Assembly (NCBI GenBank): GCA_008508345.1
Contig: QNGE01003087.1
Span: forward strand, 1 to 64,000
Reading direction: 5' to 3'
Source: Paragonimus westermani
Lineage: Eukaryota; Platyhelminthes; Trematoda; Plagiorchiida; Troglotrematidae
DNA: 64,000 nucleotides
Position numbers and translations under genes: made by a program. How positions within the stretch are numbered: position 1 is the stretch's first letter; each line of letters starts with the position of its first letter. Below are positions 38,701 to 52,472 of the stretch, in pieces. The notes under the pieces were generated by a model. That model saw nothing but the letters and a program-made list of their open reading frames with translations. It was not told the DNA's origin and did not search any database.

Positions 38701-39806
38701 CGGCAGTGATTCGTCAAAACCAAATTTACAGTAATATAAGTCAGTTGTTTTACATCAAAGAAATGGGAGGTTGGGATGCATAGTCAACCGGTGGATTAGG
38801 AAAGGTCACTTAGCCCAGGACAGAATCGAATTCAAAAACAGTTGCTTCTGAACTGTTGAAGCTGACTGTAGTCGACTGGGACCGCCTCGAAAAATCGCAA
38901 GAATCTTAGATTGGAATGATGCAATCGAACTCTGAGTGGACAGACTGAGTCGATAATGTGGTTAGTGTTCGGGAAGTGTCCATTGGCTGCAGACACTGGT
39001 TGCTCGTGTGCTTCAACGATAGTGTCGTTCTTCAGCAATACCGGATGTTGCACCAAGTTAGACATATGTTCCTCCACTGCGAAGATGAAGCATTTGTCAC
39101 TCTCGCCTGTGTGACCTTCTTTGCAGTTATTTGTTAACTGGTATGGATGAGGGTAGCGGCAAACACAGGAAGAACGTTTGGCGTCCATAAAGAGGGGAAA
39201 CAGAATCATAACCCACCCAGAACAATTCATGTAGACAAACCTAGACATAAAATCAAAACTCGAAACCAGACAGGTGGAAATGTCTCCTCTTGTGTGTCAA
39301 GGTCTTGAGCACTACGCGTCACCACCTCCAGGTATGTAATGTCAGGCAGCCCTGACCTTATTAATGAACCAATGTGTTGGTCATTCAGCAAAATCTCGAA
39401 ACCAACTTGAAACTAACTATTCCTCGCAGAACATAACTTGCAGTTGATATAGTCGGTTTCTGTCCCATTATTCACCTGGATCTTCAACTTGTGTCCAGAT
39501 GCTCTTCAATCAACTTGACGTTGCACTTTTTTCTAATATAGGTTGACCAGTCTACCCTACTACACTCCTTTCTAAAGTCCGAAGCACCATCCTGTCTGCT
39601 TTTTTAAAACTCTCTATACATCCTTGTCTCTCTTTATACGTTTTATGTAAAGTTATAAGTTTGTTTATTGAGTACGTTGTTTTCCTCTGCTACTTCTTAT
39701 GCTCTTAACCAAAAACGTTAAGCGAACAGCCAGTTTCTTCAAACGCCCATCCATAATCACTGGTATCTCCTTATCAGACCTTCACCAATAAGTTTTCTGT
39801 ACACTG

Positions 39807-39847
39807 GAGGGTACTGCAGCTAGCTAGTTGTCGTTGCAGTATCCCTC
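39807..39847. repeat. Small hairpin
   Basis: The arms GAGGGTACTGCA (39807-39818) and TGCAGTATCCCTC (39835-39847) pair with a single bulged base, around a 16-base loop that itself contains GCTAGCTAG. It follows a long pyrimidine-rich stretch. No function is evident. Confidence 0.5.
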
Positions 39848-42800
39848 TCATACTGATTATAAAACAACTCATGTGACACTTTCTTTTGAAGCAAGATTCA
39901 TTACACAACGACCACGTGAGACACATATATTGATGAAATTCATTTTCATTCGAGTGCTCGAGGTATTTTAAGCGATCACATGACCACAGACAGCTTGAGG
40001 TTGTGCAAATTTTAGCCTGGGTATCTAACCTCGGTCATTGTATCCAGGAAAAGAATTTTAAATCGGACTTAGAGAGAAGCATTTGCATAAGCTCCGTGAA
40101 AAGATACACACTTTTACGTCCTACCTACTTCTTCCTGGAACAAGGGTTACTAACAAAAAATGCTCCAGTATGGTAGGAGAAGTAATGAAAGTAGTAAGAA
40201 AGAAAGTTTGTTTAGAGTTGTCTCCTGTGTTTGTGTTTCGGATGAAGACTTGTCAGTCAATACGATGTGGGTGTATTCGTTCTGGGGCAGGATTTGACTG
40301 TTCAGGGAAGGAAACCGTGAAGTCGTGGAATTTGTCAGAAAGCTATTTGTGCTGTCAGAAAGAATAACTGTCTTTCGATGAGCAAAGTCAACAGCTGCTC
40401 TGATATCTTCAACAACCATCACTTTCTTGGAGTTTTTAAACTTCAAGCTGTTAATGGCGACATTGTAAGAATCTTTTAAAGGACCTAAAATTATCCACAT
40501 GTGTGGTTGAGTATGTGTACGTGATAGGAAAATAAACGAAGTGATACTAAGTTTAAGACAAAAATCAATGGAACAGTGGTAAACACGGTTCGCTCATGAA
40601 AGCGATGTACTACTGACGAACTCTAATTAGAGTGGAACTCGAGTCTAATGCATCATTTCAAAACAGGCTGGCTCAGAAGTCTATATGAATGCGACGGCTG
40701 CAATCAAATGTGGGTGGTGTTCAACTAGGAATCCGTAGCGTCAGCACAAATTGTTTTGTCTAGGAACGAAAAGCTTCTCTTTATTATACTAAAACAAACC
40801 GGGCCAGCGGAACATCAGATACAAAGAGAGGAATGTTCTTCAGTTGCTCAACTATATCGAAGAACATGTTTGGGCTTCTTTGGAGAAGGGATGACGCGAA
40901 GGAGGTCTCAGCTGAATAGAAGTATGAGGTTTGGCTGTACGCATAGTTAACAGCACCCAAAAAAGACATAAAAACACATCAGTTTCGGTTTTACTGTCCA
41001 AGCAGAGTACTTTCAAAGTCGCTGCTTTATTCTCGCCCTCCGTTACAAGCCGAACACAAGACTTGCGTTGAAGAAATTCTTGAAAATCTTCCAAACCACT
41101 TGCTTACGCGCTACAATTCACAATGTACTGCTTCTTTAAAAAACCTCATTTTTCAGCTCCATCAACAGAAATGTTGTAGGGAACAGACTCGGATAAAGGA
41201 GCCATCAAACATGTGTGGTCCTTCCACCTTCGTGTTGCTTTTTTCTCTAGTGATGTAGAAAGATGTGGATCTCTTCTCCCTTGATGTGTTCTTTTTTCGG
41301 TTCACCGTTTGTATGGAGAATTCTTGGCGGCAGATAGCACGGAAAGGTGGTTTTTTCGGCTAGTTAGGTTGGACCTAGCGTTAGAGATGAGTGTCTCTTA
41401 GTCACAGTTCACTGCATTTTTACGGGTTGAATATTTGCAGAATCCCAATAATGGATGCGCTCACTTGTTATTTGCGTCTACTTCTCAGAGTACGGTAGCA
41501 TCTATTCAGTTGATAAATAATGACAGCCTCGGTGTTATTGTAAGTCTGACGGTGTCATCATTAATTCAGTCATAGTTAAAGAGTAGGTCAACCATACAAT
41601 TAAGTAATCGAGAGAGATGAAGTCTTACGTGTCCTGAACATAAATAGTTCAGACTGGTGGCCCCGTGGGCCACATTTAGCCTAGCATAACATGAAGTTTA
41701 CTCTAGAAGTTTACGTAGAAAATTAAAAATTCGGTATTCCATAAGAACGTCGATAATACACCACCAGAATTTGTTAATTTCTGATGTTGCAGCTGCCGAT
41801 TATTTGTGAAAATAAGGGACAAAATTTGGTAAGACGTCTTTTTTACTTCGTTTATTCCTAATTGTTTCAGCAATCCAATGCATGCCCAGTCAATCCAACT
41901 CAAAATCATCCGAGTGTATTCGTCCTGACACGAAGTGGCCAGTCCTTTGTTCAGCCACATTGCGAGTGTCTTTTTTCCGTTGAGCTATGTTTGTCTTCTT
42001 GGTCATCCACAAGCCCAGCAGGTCTGGTCACACCCATTTTCTCGGCTTTCACTTCTCAGTTTGTGAACTTTAATGAACGATCCATGCTTTGCATTTCAAC
42101 TACTTGCATAGGTTGCGGTTCGATGTCTTCATTTCACGTAATGCTTTCATTACTATTGCGCGGATAGTGTTGCATTTCACCTATGGGGGGACAAGAAAAG
42201 TGGTCAGCGAATGCCGCCTGATTACTGCTGAATTAGGTCGCAGAAAAATATATTCCTGTACAGCAGACACCAAGACACTTTTGTGGTTCTGAAGAAACAC
42301 AGCTTATTTAGGTGTTGTGTTCCAAAATGTGAAACAGGTTATACCCAACTCACGAAACCGTCTTGTTGAGCAACATTTGACTTATTGTGGCTTAATTTCT
42401 CATACCGGGTGTTTTCATATGCTGGACTGCCTATAAAATAGCTATAAGCAAAAACCGTATATCTTGGGTATTCCTATCGGTCAGTGTGTGATGAAGTAAT
42501 GAGGAGACGAGATACTCGGTAAAGAGAAGCCCGTCCACAATTATCAAGCTCAGATTCCACACCTTCGTTGGATTACAGTTTTAGTGGAAAAAAACCTAAA
42601 TGCAGAAGTGCACTTTGTTTGTACTATACTCTGAGTAACTCATTTTTGTCAGCTTACTCAAAAACACAAAGGACTGACCAGATATACAGTGTACAGAACG
42701 GATGTGGATTCTGTGGCATGACTTGACTTGCCTTAATCAATAATCCGACTCACCGTTGGAAGTCAAAAGGCACAAGTTCGTACACAGTTGCCCTCAAAAT

Positions 42801-45800
42801 TGTATTGTGTAACATTTTGGAGATGTTGAACTGATCACCTTTTTGAGGATAGACGGATATAGACAACAATGAGTGGCATAAAAAAAGAATTTACTGATCT
42901 TCCAGTCCAAAGCTTTCCTCAATATTTTGACAGTGCATTATTCGACCTCACTTGGAAGCAAACCTACATGCTTATCATCTTTGATTTCACGAGTGGGTTT
43001 GTGATTATCGGAAGATTTGGGAAAATTGTCAGTAAAGAAATAACTGGACCTAAGAGCGTCTATTTTCCACAAAGAGAAAGACCGGCCATAATTGCCCAAT
43101 TTTCAAATATGTCAAACGTTTTGAGCAACACTCATCTGGAAGGTTCTTCTGCACACCATGTCATACTATAACAAATTTAATGCAACCAAACGAAGGAATT
43201 TCCAAGGGATCGTTATCTAAAACTAGGGCACACAATGAACAGTCTACATTTTAGGTAGTACTTCGTTACCCATATTAAAATGGACCTATCAGTTCTGTAA
43301 GAATGATTCTATCCGAGGTGGACGTTAACCCTTCAGTCTTTCAGCCTGTGTGGACAAGACGGTCTGCGCAACAAGTTTCCTGGTCTATTTTTCTGATCCA
43401 TTCCTATATGTCACCAATTATGAAATATAATATTTATTTAGTCTGTTTTCAACTGTGGTTTGCTGGCATGACTACACGTCCGTTTCTTCCAAAGTTCATT
43501 CTCGCCTGCGTCAATAACTTGTACTATATATTTGCGGCAGGATCTGGTTCCACATCAGCATAGAAGTATGCACATGTGGAGCAAGCAGCTTTTCTGTCTG
43601 CTGCACAAACTTGCAAACTTATAAAGTTTTGTACATAGTTTCATGAGAGAAGTTTATTTTACAGAAATGTGTAATGCTTAACAGTATACTCGCGTGGACC
43701 CTTCAGAGGGCTGGGGAATGGAGCTCGTGGAGTGACCGACGAATATTTGCCTGACCTTATAGGATTGTACTTACAGATTTAATATGCATGGAAGTTTAAT
43801 TCGACCGGTTGCTCTCGGCTAATTTTATTGCCATCTAACAAAATATGTATCGGACATAAGACCTATTACAGGAACGGTCAACGTGATACAGGATATTAAA
43901 AGTATGGGTAAAAATCGATGTATCTGATGCATAATACATTCTGCACACTGAGTATACTGCTTGTAATTCTGGGCCACATTAAACAGTATTCGCAACCACA
44001 CACGTTCTAGATCCTTTGGTTTGAAGCAAAGGAGAAGAGTTGAGTTGACGAAGTCAGTCATTAGTTAGAGATTTAAGGCTAAAATGCCAAGTCACTTATT
44101 GACTATCATGCTCTATTCAGCCGACCTCTTTTCCATAAGTAGGGCTTGACATATCAAATAGTTAGGTAGACTGGAGAACATAGTTCCCAACCACGAAACA
44201 ACAGAATTTTTATAACAATTTCATAATTAACCGCACGATAATCCAGACTTGAATTTCCTAATGAAAACATGATGATTCAGAATGCGCTGACACGAAAACT
44301 TTCCTTTAAACAAAAATTACCCAGCCCACTCAAACATATCTGGGAATGCGTTAGCATTTGCTGTCAGTGAAACTATTCATTAGTACACAGGAATGCATGC
44401 ATTTCTCGTAGCTACACGTAAACAGCCCGAGAGAATATGCGCCTCTTTGGCATTTACAAAACACAAAGTTAATGCTGCCCGTTCCGGGTAAGCTGATTAA
44501 GCTCATTTGTTGATCATTGATGCGGGCTGGAATCTGAACACTTCATTCCTTCTGGTCTATTGACAGACAACCAATTCTTTAATTTTCATACGGGCGTTTT
44601 GTGAGTGTTTGTAAACAAAAGAACATATTCATTTCACTAAGAAAAAGATCAGATTGTTTGTTTAACAAACCAAAGATTCATGCTAATAAGACGATGGTAC
44701 CAGTAGCGGACAAAATGTACAGCAGCCCACCTTGTTTGTAGATGAATCATCAAATTAATCAGTCAAGCGAGCTGGTGGATGAGTAAGTGTTAGTCTGCTT
44801 GAAAACCAACAAGTAGCCGGAAAATGTTCACAAGGACATTAAAAAACACTTGATGGTCAACTATTAATAAATCGATGGGAATAAAACAAAACAGACGGAA
44901 AAGTTAATGCAAGTGTTGGTTAAACTAAGACTGAAAATTCACTATTCAGATTGGATAAAGCAGTCGACTGACTTTTAAATCGTTTTGCTAATTAACCGCA
45001 ATATGGTTGTCTTAATGATAAAATTGATTTACTACAGGAGATCATATAGATGGTTCAGCTTGTATACTGTTTATGATGAACTAGCTAACGAGGTTTGGTA
45101 TATGACTCCCATTTGGGATCAAGTCAACAACTAAGTCGATTTGCTTTACCGGCTCTGACCCACCTTCCCCATGGTCTTCATCCATGTTGGAAAGAGAGAA
45201 TCATGCAACTTCCTGCCCACCTGGTGGTTAGTAGTTGGTCTTTCGTGTTCATTTATTCCAGCTAGAACTTTTCTGACAAGTTAGAGGACGCAATAGACTA
45301 ATAACTAAGTACACAAAGATGATAACGACACTATTCTAACCGATAGGCTGTGTGACAACAAACTACGTGGTATCACATCGTGAACACATGGCGCCGGCTT
45401 TTTACGGCACGTTAAAGATTGACTCGTAACATCCGGGTTGCTGACCTTTGTTTTGAACAATTTAAATTTACCTCTTCATTACCACCATAGTAGCATTACG
45501 TTCGTTTTTATTACCGATGCCTAACCGTCCTACAGCTATCAAGAAAAAAGCACACAAGGAGCCAGGCTGCGGTAGCGAGGGAGGTATTGTCAACAAACCA
45601 GTTCTTCACCATTGAATGCAATTACTTCACGCTCAAACAACAACGACCTTCACGTCAATGAGCCCGACTGGCTACCATCTTACCTGTCATCTTCAACCAC
45701 CTACTCCGTAAGTTTTGAGGGCTCCAACTCTGAAGACAGAAACGACCCACAGTAGCCAAACTTCTGGGGTGCGACTCCATTTCTCTGTGCCAGACCACTA

Positions 45801-46711
45801 GTTATCCACCTCGGACCTTGCACCAATCGGTCACAGCATCGACAAAGAGTGCTCACTATGGCGGATGACAAGTTCGCATCCTTAGTACGCACACTAACTA
45901 TCTAATTTCCACGCAAAATTAAATAGTGGACAGAAGAACTCACTTGGCAATTGTTACCGAACACCCGTTTCATAACTTCGTCAGTGCTCCCTGTTTGGTG
46001 CCGACCGACATCTACGATTACAGTGTGCTGTCAGTATTATTGTCAGGGTATAACTATCGGGCTAGGCTAAGGTTACCCGAACGTCTCCAAATGGCAGAAA
46101 TCACCATATTTTCCCGAAGATATTTTAATTACTGACAGAAAGTAGGAGATTTGGTTAATATAAATTTAATACAACCCATAATTACCTTTAGATATTCTAC
46201 CCCACAGGATTTTCATTTGGGGCTTTCTGAAAAGAAACAAACTAATGGAGTCAGGCTTTTGTTACATTTCTTCAATGGTACACGTTCTTACCAGAGCGAG
46301 GAGATGAAATCCGAAAACGTCTTCATAAAGCAACCGCGTCGACCACTACGTCACTGACCTCACATTAGCTACAGATGAATTATCATAAGCATGCTCTCAG
46401 TCAGGTCCGCTTGTAAGTGGTGCACCGATTGTCGGATTGCCCTATAAAAGCGTACTCGGAGTTCAGAGCTCGGTCTTGGTAAAACGTCTACAAGCAACGA
46501 GCTCTACAACAGTGAAACTGGAGTATGCTGCTCCTTTTAGATTACATCTAACTCAGAAAGCACGTGGCAATTCGGAAGTTGCATTCGAATGTGTGTGGCG
46601 TTTATCCTAAATCAGCCAGTTGCCAAACACATACTGGTAATCAAAACATTACTCGACGAACTTAAGGTACTTGCGGTAGTTTCAATCTGACACGAGTAAG
46701 TAATGATGGGT

Positions 46712-46895
46712 TCCTATGTCTCCTCTTGAGACGACAACGTAACCTGACCATAAGAGGTGTGCGACCGTGGCAGTGTTTTTAGGTATAATAGTCCCGTCAT
46801 GCCTAAAGTGAGGTCAAGAGTGTAGGGGTCGTCACAGCTACTGCATGAAAATTGGGCCGGAGTTCAAATCCTGGCATTCACTTGGATGTACACAA
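46712..46895 (+). repeat. SINE-like dispersed repeat, copy 2
   Basis: This is colinear with 18710-18895. It keeps the better box B: GGAGTTCAAATCC at 46859-46871, close to the tRNA consensus GGTTCAAATCC, while its box A region is eroded. TGTCTCCTCTTGAGACGA at its left end matches the module at 18560 in 17 of 18 bases. Together the two copies suggest a tRNA-derived SINE family of at least 180 bp. Confidence 0.5.
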
Positions 46896-48212
46896 AATGA
46901 CGAACCCTAACAAGAGCGACACTCAACTGTTCCAATAATTTCCTGATTTTTTCTAGCTTAAGAGTTTATCCGAATACAAGAATTGCGGTCTTATATGATC
47001 TACAAGCGTTCCATTCTGATAATCACATAAATTCCAAACTTCACCTCAAAAACGTGTTCATGGTATAAATACTTGTGTTTATAAATTGTGATAGCGTAGG
47101 TGGTATATGTTTATTGTTCAAAATTTGATGAAAGGAGATCATTAAACTCGTTGTTGTCACTATTCATTAGGTATAGATTAATCGGTTTATTCCGGAGTTT
47201 GATATGGACAGTAAAATCAACCAACAGGTGAATCATTATCTTCTAACATCAGCTGTACTAATACAGATGGATCTTGGTTTTGCTATCGTGCGTTACCGGT
47301 ACTCTTGTTTAGACGATTTGTCTGCAGTCGCTGCACGCTTCAAACCTCTCAGTGCATACGTATGTGGTCTCTCGGTTCGCTTTAACTACCTTCGAGATAT
47401 ACCAGTGTTGCAGATGCGCATACTCAAAACGAGGTTGTTTATCTGTGACACATCTCAACAACTGAGGCCTAGCCGAGTGTCTACCACCACGTCCCGGCCA
47501 TTAAATGCAATCGTCGTATCATGTGGACAGGCCTTGCTAAAATGACGCTGATATGGGTCTGCGCGGTAAGTCTACTAGAGATAGCCCTCTGGGTATAGTG
47601 TTCCATCTGTATGTGTATCAAGTTTTCCTGCCTTTTGTATGTATTTTGTTGAATAGTTTGGCAGTATATGTAATCCGTCAGAGTCATTGCACCTCAGTTA
47701 GATGAGAGTGCGTGTAGTACTTCAAACATGTCAGTGGTCAGGACACGAGTGCGTTAAACCGTACATGTACGTAAGTGACCGGGCCTCTGGGACAGGCGCG
47801 TTTAACGTAAGATAGTCGGTGTGAATTTCGATTGACATTACAGCAAACAATTACGCTACTAGATGGTGATCAAGTCAGCCTTGGTGATCAGCACGGTGTG
47901 AAAGCCCTAGAAAACACCTCAGTGACTAAATCATGAACGACGAAACGTTTGGGGCCCGATCTAGGATCAAGCATGTTCTTTATTTCATTAACATACTTTC
48001 GTAATCATCCGAATTATCTCCATTTCCAACTTGAGTTATAAAACAAGAGGTTTTGTACAAAAAGGTGTATTTTACTCGATGCTGAAATCGAGAATAGCGC
48101 AAGGTAAGATCTTCAAGTTGGAGAACAAAACAGATTGTAATGAGAATTGTATTATTAATAAGTGGTGTGACAGATTTATGATTTTGTGTGAGATCCAACT
48201 GGGGAAATTCAG
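46896..48212. other. No recognisable gene
   Basis: The frame 47204-47545 (plus, 113 codons) has no recognised motif and no clear splice sites. At 47935-47955 the word CGACGAAACGTTTGG recalls retroelement terminal repeats but stands alone. Confidence 0.4.
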
Positions 48213-48292
48213 AGCTTCGGCTGAATTCGAACAAGCGACAGACACGGTATGCCTCAACGCAGCAAGCGCTCTACCAGTAGAGCTACGAAGCC
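48213..48292 (-). pseudogene. tRNA-like sequence (tRNA pseudogene or SINE head)
   Basis: On the minus strand the 7-base ends GGCTTCG and CGAAGCT pair fully with one G-T wobble, as in an acceptor stem. The D arm GCTC-TACTGGTA-GAGC is perfect and gives a box A match (TAGCTCTACTGG). TTCGAATTC lies in the T-loop position (box B), with a partly paired T stem. The anticodon stem pairs badly; if forced, the loop CTGCGTT would give anticodon GCG, which is unusual. I therefore read it as a tRNA-derived pseudogene or the head of a SINE, not a working tRNA. The overlapping open frames on both strands are side effects of this sequence. Confidence 0.6.
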
Positions 48293-48622
48293 ACACCAGG
48301 AGCTCGGAAATATCACATCTGGATTCTGTTACCCACCCGTCCCACTGTCTCATACGATTGTCGTGGCAAGATTCCTTAAGCATTTCACACTGGAATCCAC
48401 CAACGCCACTGTTGAGCATAGAATTCCAACTTTCAGTTAGATTTACCTTTCGGACGAGTCATGAAAGCAGCGGACAATCTTAACAGTCACGATGCATACT
48501 GCATTCGTGCGTGTGCATAATTGAGGCAAACCAAGAGTGAAAGTGACAGAAATTTGTGGAGCCAACGAAAACAAAAATCCGAGTTTATCTGATTAATAAA
48601 AGCATGTGCACTGTCTCGTCAG

Positions 48623-48938
48623 GTTTAAGTCGAAGGGAATGTTCGATACGTTAGTACAATGTTCGAACTGGCCTGTAGGTTACTACGGACCGCCAACTGA
48701 GGGGGTGAATTATAATGGAATAAGTTGTAAGCTACTGGCAATACTGTTTCTTGCTCATTTTTTACTCGGGACACTTAACCTGCTTTGTAACATATGGTTT
48801 AATCGGAAATGTTATGGTATTTCAAGGCAGACAAGATGTGAGCAATCATGTCGATATTCTGGGTTATGGGTTGAGTGCGGACAGGTTTGGCCTAAGACTG
48901 TCTTCGGGTGGCTGATTACGGTAACTCAACTAACTCAG
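48623..48938 (+). CDS. Candidate exon with a membrane segment, unknown product
   Basis: The open frame is bounded by a weak acceptor (gcactgtctcgtcag) and an ACTCAG/gtagat donor. It encodes about 105 residues with one clear hydrophobic stretch (LLAILFLAHFLLGTLNLL, near 48730-48785) and several cysteines after it. No family is recognised. The frame also stays open upstream to an ATG at 48606. Chance is likely enough to keep this low. Confidence 0.15.
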
Positions 48939-51197
48939 GTAGATCGTGTGAACAGCAAGACAGAAATACCATGAACGTTGGTATAACATGTGTATAAATT
49001 GGGTCCAGTTGATTTGGAGTGAGCTTGATTGGGGAACTGGAATCTAAATTCGCTGGATAAGTCAGTCCACCCAATCATTAAAGCATTCCGATTTGATCGG
49101 CCCAAGATTGATCGTCATACACTAAAGAGTTTGACATCATCAACTTCCGTCCTATGAATTTTGATGGTCTTTGCAACTGAACGCTCCTACGCAATTTAAA
49201 GCACTCGTCTAATTGTCGTAAGAATTCTCATGACAGGCGTCAAACGTGTGACTTAGCGACTGCCAAATGTCTGATCAGGATACGAGACTCTACTAGATTT
49301 CCGTTTGATTTCCTAATGCTTCTTAAACACTTAACTGTGTTCTCGACCGGTCAGTCCAGTGCGAAATTGCGAACAGCCTACGAACATAATTCCACCTGAG
49401 CAGCTGTCAGGTTTATCGACAAAAAAGCATCCTTAACACTTTTGGGGATTTTACGCGGTCTCCCGATTTTGATGGGGAATTCCGGTGGCAACCAGTTCAC
49501 GATCTTTCAAACAGCTTCGATAATCTCTTTCCCGGGTGGAACAACAAGGATTGTTTTTCTTTCCCCTAACACTACTGACGCTGGGTCGGGTAACATTTAT
49601 GTGTTCTCTAAGAGAATGGCTTAGGTGAATTTTGTTAAGTGGTGTAACTATTACCTTCTATATATCAGAATTGCCAGTAGGGAAAATTACAGCAGAGTTC
49701 CAGGTTGTTTAGAATTTATGAATGCTTGATTCATTCCGAGCAATTCTTGACAAATACATAACTCTAGCATCAAACTCGATTTATTGGCGTCCAAAGTTGG
49801 AAACCCATGGGATTCTTGGAGCCCAGATTCTGCCAAAGCAAGTTACCGGAAACGGTACACTTCATGTGCGCTTCCATCGATCGGTACGGCATAACTAAAA
49901 TCAACGAGCACTTTCTGATAATCGTGAAGCTAATGGGTAGGCAACTTTCTCTTTCGCTAGTAATCTACATCTGACGGAACTGTGTCCACAGCTCTCGGAC
50001 ACCTTGTTCTATTACGCTGGGATTAGATTTGGTCTTGGGTGAGTTCATTATCGTCGACTTGACTAATTGCCGTACTGTGAATGCAATTGCATCTGAGCGA
50101 CTAAACCTGCAAATCGGCACATCCGACACTAACAGATTATTTGTGAGTTTCGATCTGTGACGCAGTATTTCAAAAAATGGTAAATGAGATCGGTAAGTCC
50201 TTTTATCCTCTACTGGTGCACGTGACGTGCAATCCTTGACGAAAAGGTTTGCATTCCGCGAGAGTTCAGTTGGGTTTTTTCTCACACATTGAAGAGGCTT
50301 CAACTTTCATTTGAGATCCTGGCCACCAAAGGTGTGGAGCTCGATTCCATGAGTCGTGAAAAGGTCGCCATACCTCAGAATTGCACTGCAGCCGAAAAAC
50401 TAGATGACTCGATGCAATTACGTTGGTTGACAATCATGCTGTCGTACAACTGAGGGGGATGTTAACAAAACAAATCTCCAAAGTAAGATACTCGAGGATA
50501 ATTCCAGCAGTTTGAAAGCCAAGATATGCCGCCAAAATGAGGTAGTTGTTACAGCAATATACCAGGGGTTGGAGGTAGCCTTTCAAGGATGAACATTGGG
50601 GCCGGTGACAACAGTTCGCGATCACAGGAATTTCAGCGGTTAAAAATAACGATGAGCTCAAATTCTGTTTAGCAAAATCCACCTTGATTTGATGAATTCG
50701 GTTTTCGATTTGCTTGCCCTTCTTGAAACACAAACCGTCACACCTGCAGGTCACATCCGAAAGGTTTGCTCATTCCCAGAGGTGGAAAAGACCGATCATA
50801 AAAATGAAGTCAGCGTCACCTACATATTACATATCAAGAGTGATCATCTAATTGACAAAGCTCATTTGCTTCTTTCTGTACGGTTCCATTGAACAGATCA
50901 AAATTCGTTCGCCAGCCTGCGTAGGTCACTGCTGAAGTCATCGGTATTCGACTAGGTTACTCAGCCCTGTGTGGACAGTGAACGTTTGTTCACTCGCTCC
51001 AGTCGCCTTCGTCACTAATTAATTCGCCCGACCGACATATGAACAACTAAGACCTCTTGGTTTTTGTATGTATGATGGCGATGTAAAATTTGACCACTAG
51101 AGAGGTTTGTATATGACTGTTTTAAATTTAAGCTTTTATATCTGTAGTATATTGCTGATTTTTTATGAAGGCTGCACGCTCACTGTACTATATATGG

Positions 51198-51218
51198 TAT
51201 ACTGTATATTACAGTATA
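51198..51218. repeat. AT-rich palindrome
   Basis: The arms TATACTGTA and TACAGTATA are perfect complements around TAT. The surrounding 60 bases are strongly AT-rich. Such a site could be hard to clone or replicate, but no function is shown. Confidence 0.75.
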
Positions 51219-52448
51219 TTATATTCTATGCTTTGTGTGAATACATTGGAGTTTCTGAGACAGTTGAGTGTCTTGATTTATTGACACCTATTCCCCCCTC
51301 ATATAGGAATGTGTAACCAGGAGTTTTCTAGCAAATACCTCGAAACAGGCTTAAAGCAAGGTCCTTTAAGCCCGATTTGTTAAGTGTGTTAAACTAAGTC
51401 AATTGAAATTGATCAATTCGTGTTAATAACGCTTTCCTTTGAGCAGAAAACTAACGTTTGTTTTTAACGCCAAAATTTATTCCCAGCCCCTTACAATCTG
51501 TCTCCCATCCTGTGTCTGTATATGCGTACGCGCTGATAGTGCTTCTTTCCAACAGTTCTCCTGGTCATCCGACTGAGGGTTGTTAACATTAACTGGACCT
51601 CTGAAGCAGCTGTTCAGCCGACGTAGTAGTTCTCAGCTTTATGTCATAGAATTAATAGTTTTGAGCCTCACAAAAATGCCAAAAATTCAGTTTTCAGTAA
51701 CTCCATGAGTCGAACCGTATGTTCATTTCGATCTTTATTAATGTGTATCCACGTCTTCAACAAGGTTCGGTTACGCATTCCATACACGAACGTAGTTGTG
51801 TTCACGTTTCTTCTACTGTTCTTAACTTGGCACGATTTTTTAGAAATCCGGACCTTTCGCCAAAGGACTGACCATGAAATGAGAGTAGGCTTCTGAAATC
51901 CTGCTTGTTGATGATGTGAGGCACGAGCTGAACATTCATTTCTTTATGCGTGTGGAGTAATTTTCCGGCCTGACTTAATTGCGTTTGCAGATATGCAAAC
52001 AGGCATCCAGGTGAATCACCCCTATATTCTTGGCATTATGTGGCTGACTAGTCACAGCATCAGCGCCGTGTCGGTCACCAGGAAATTTCTGTCAACACGG
52101 TCACTCTAAACCGCTAATTGTAGAGCGAATGATGGCAATGGGATTCCAGACAGTCGTACCCTTTCATTGTTAAATGTTTGATGTGCTTACAAATCATACA
52201 GGAATATACTGTTGTGTCCGCAAAAGACGCCTGACCAGCGAGTAGATTTATTGCGCAAACTTCCGTACAGGTCGTACACTTATTTACACGACAGACATAC
52301 ACTCACATACATCGGGTGACAGTACGTTGTCATTCACCTTGGTGAAAGTTCTCACATAGCATGTACACACTGTTGCGGAAGTCTCATGTCCGTCGTGTTC
52401 GGGGTTTGTCCTTTTGTTCCTGAATGTCGCCTGTGGGTAATACACCAC

Positions 52449-52472
52449 TTGTGAGTAGTGTACTACTCACAA
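52449..52472. repeat. Perfect 11-bp-arm palindrome
   Basis: The arms TTGTGAGTAGT and ACTACTCACAA surround a two-base centre (GT). The right arm is followed at once by CGAAAC. See the findings for a weak resemblance to a ribozyme core. Confidence 0.85.

Larger units (their letters stand above)
33330..46711. other. No recognisable gene
   Basis: The longest unexplained open frame is 38832-39248 on the minus strand (138 codons), with no recognised motif. The frame at 33537-33866 (plus) has one hydrophobic stretch but no family. A purine-rich tract and box-B-like word lie at 35693-35779, and a small hairpin at 39807-39847. A donor-like gtaagt is at 45707 and an acceptor-like site at about 45536, with the frames between them interrupted. 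Nothing else could be supported. Confidence 0.4.

Noticed and set aside
38832..39248. 138-codon minus-strand frame
   Set aside because: No recognised motif, no splice context, and a length within chance expectation for 64 kb in six frames.
46443..46452. TATAAAAG-like core promoter word
   Set aside because: Similar words occur at about 12546, 17196 and 30990, and none is followed by a recognisable gene. AT-rich DNA gives these often.
48031..48483. 150-codon plus frame and 115-codon minus frame (48072-48419)
   Set aside because: Both run through the tRNA-like sequence at 48213-48292, so they are better explained as by-products of a SINE-like repeat than as genes.
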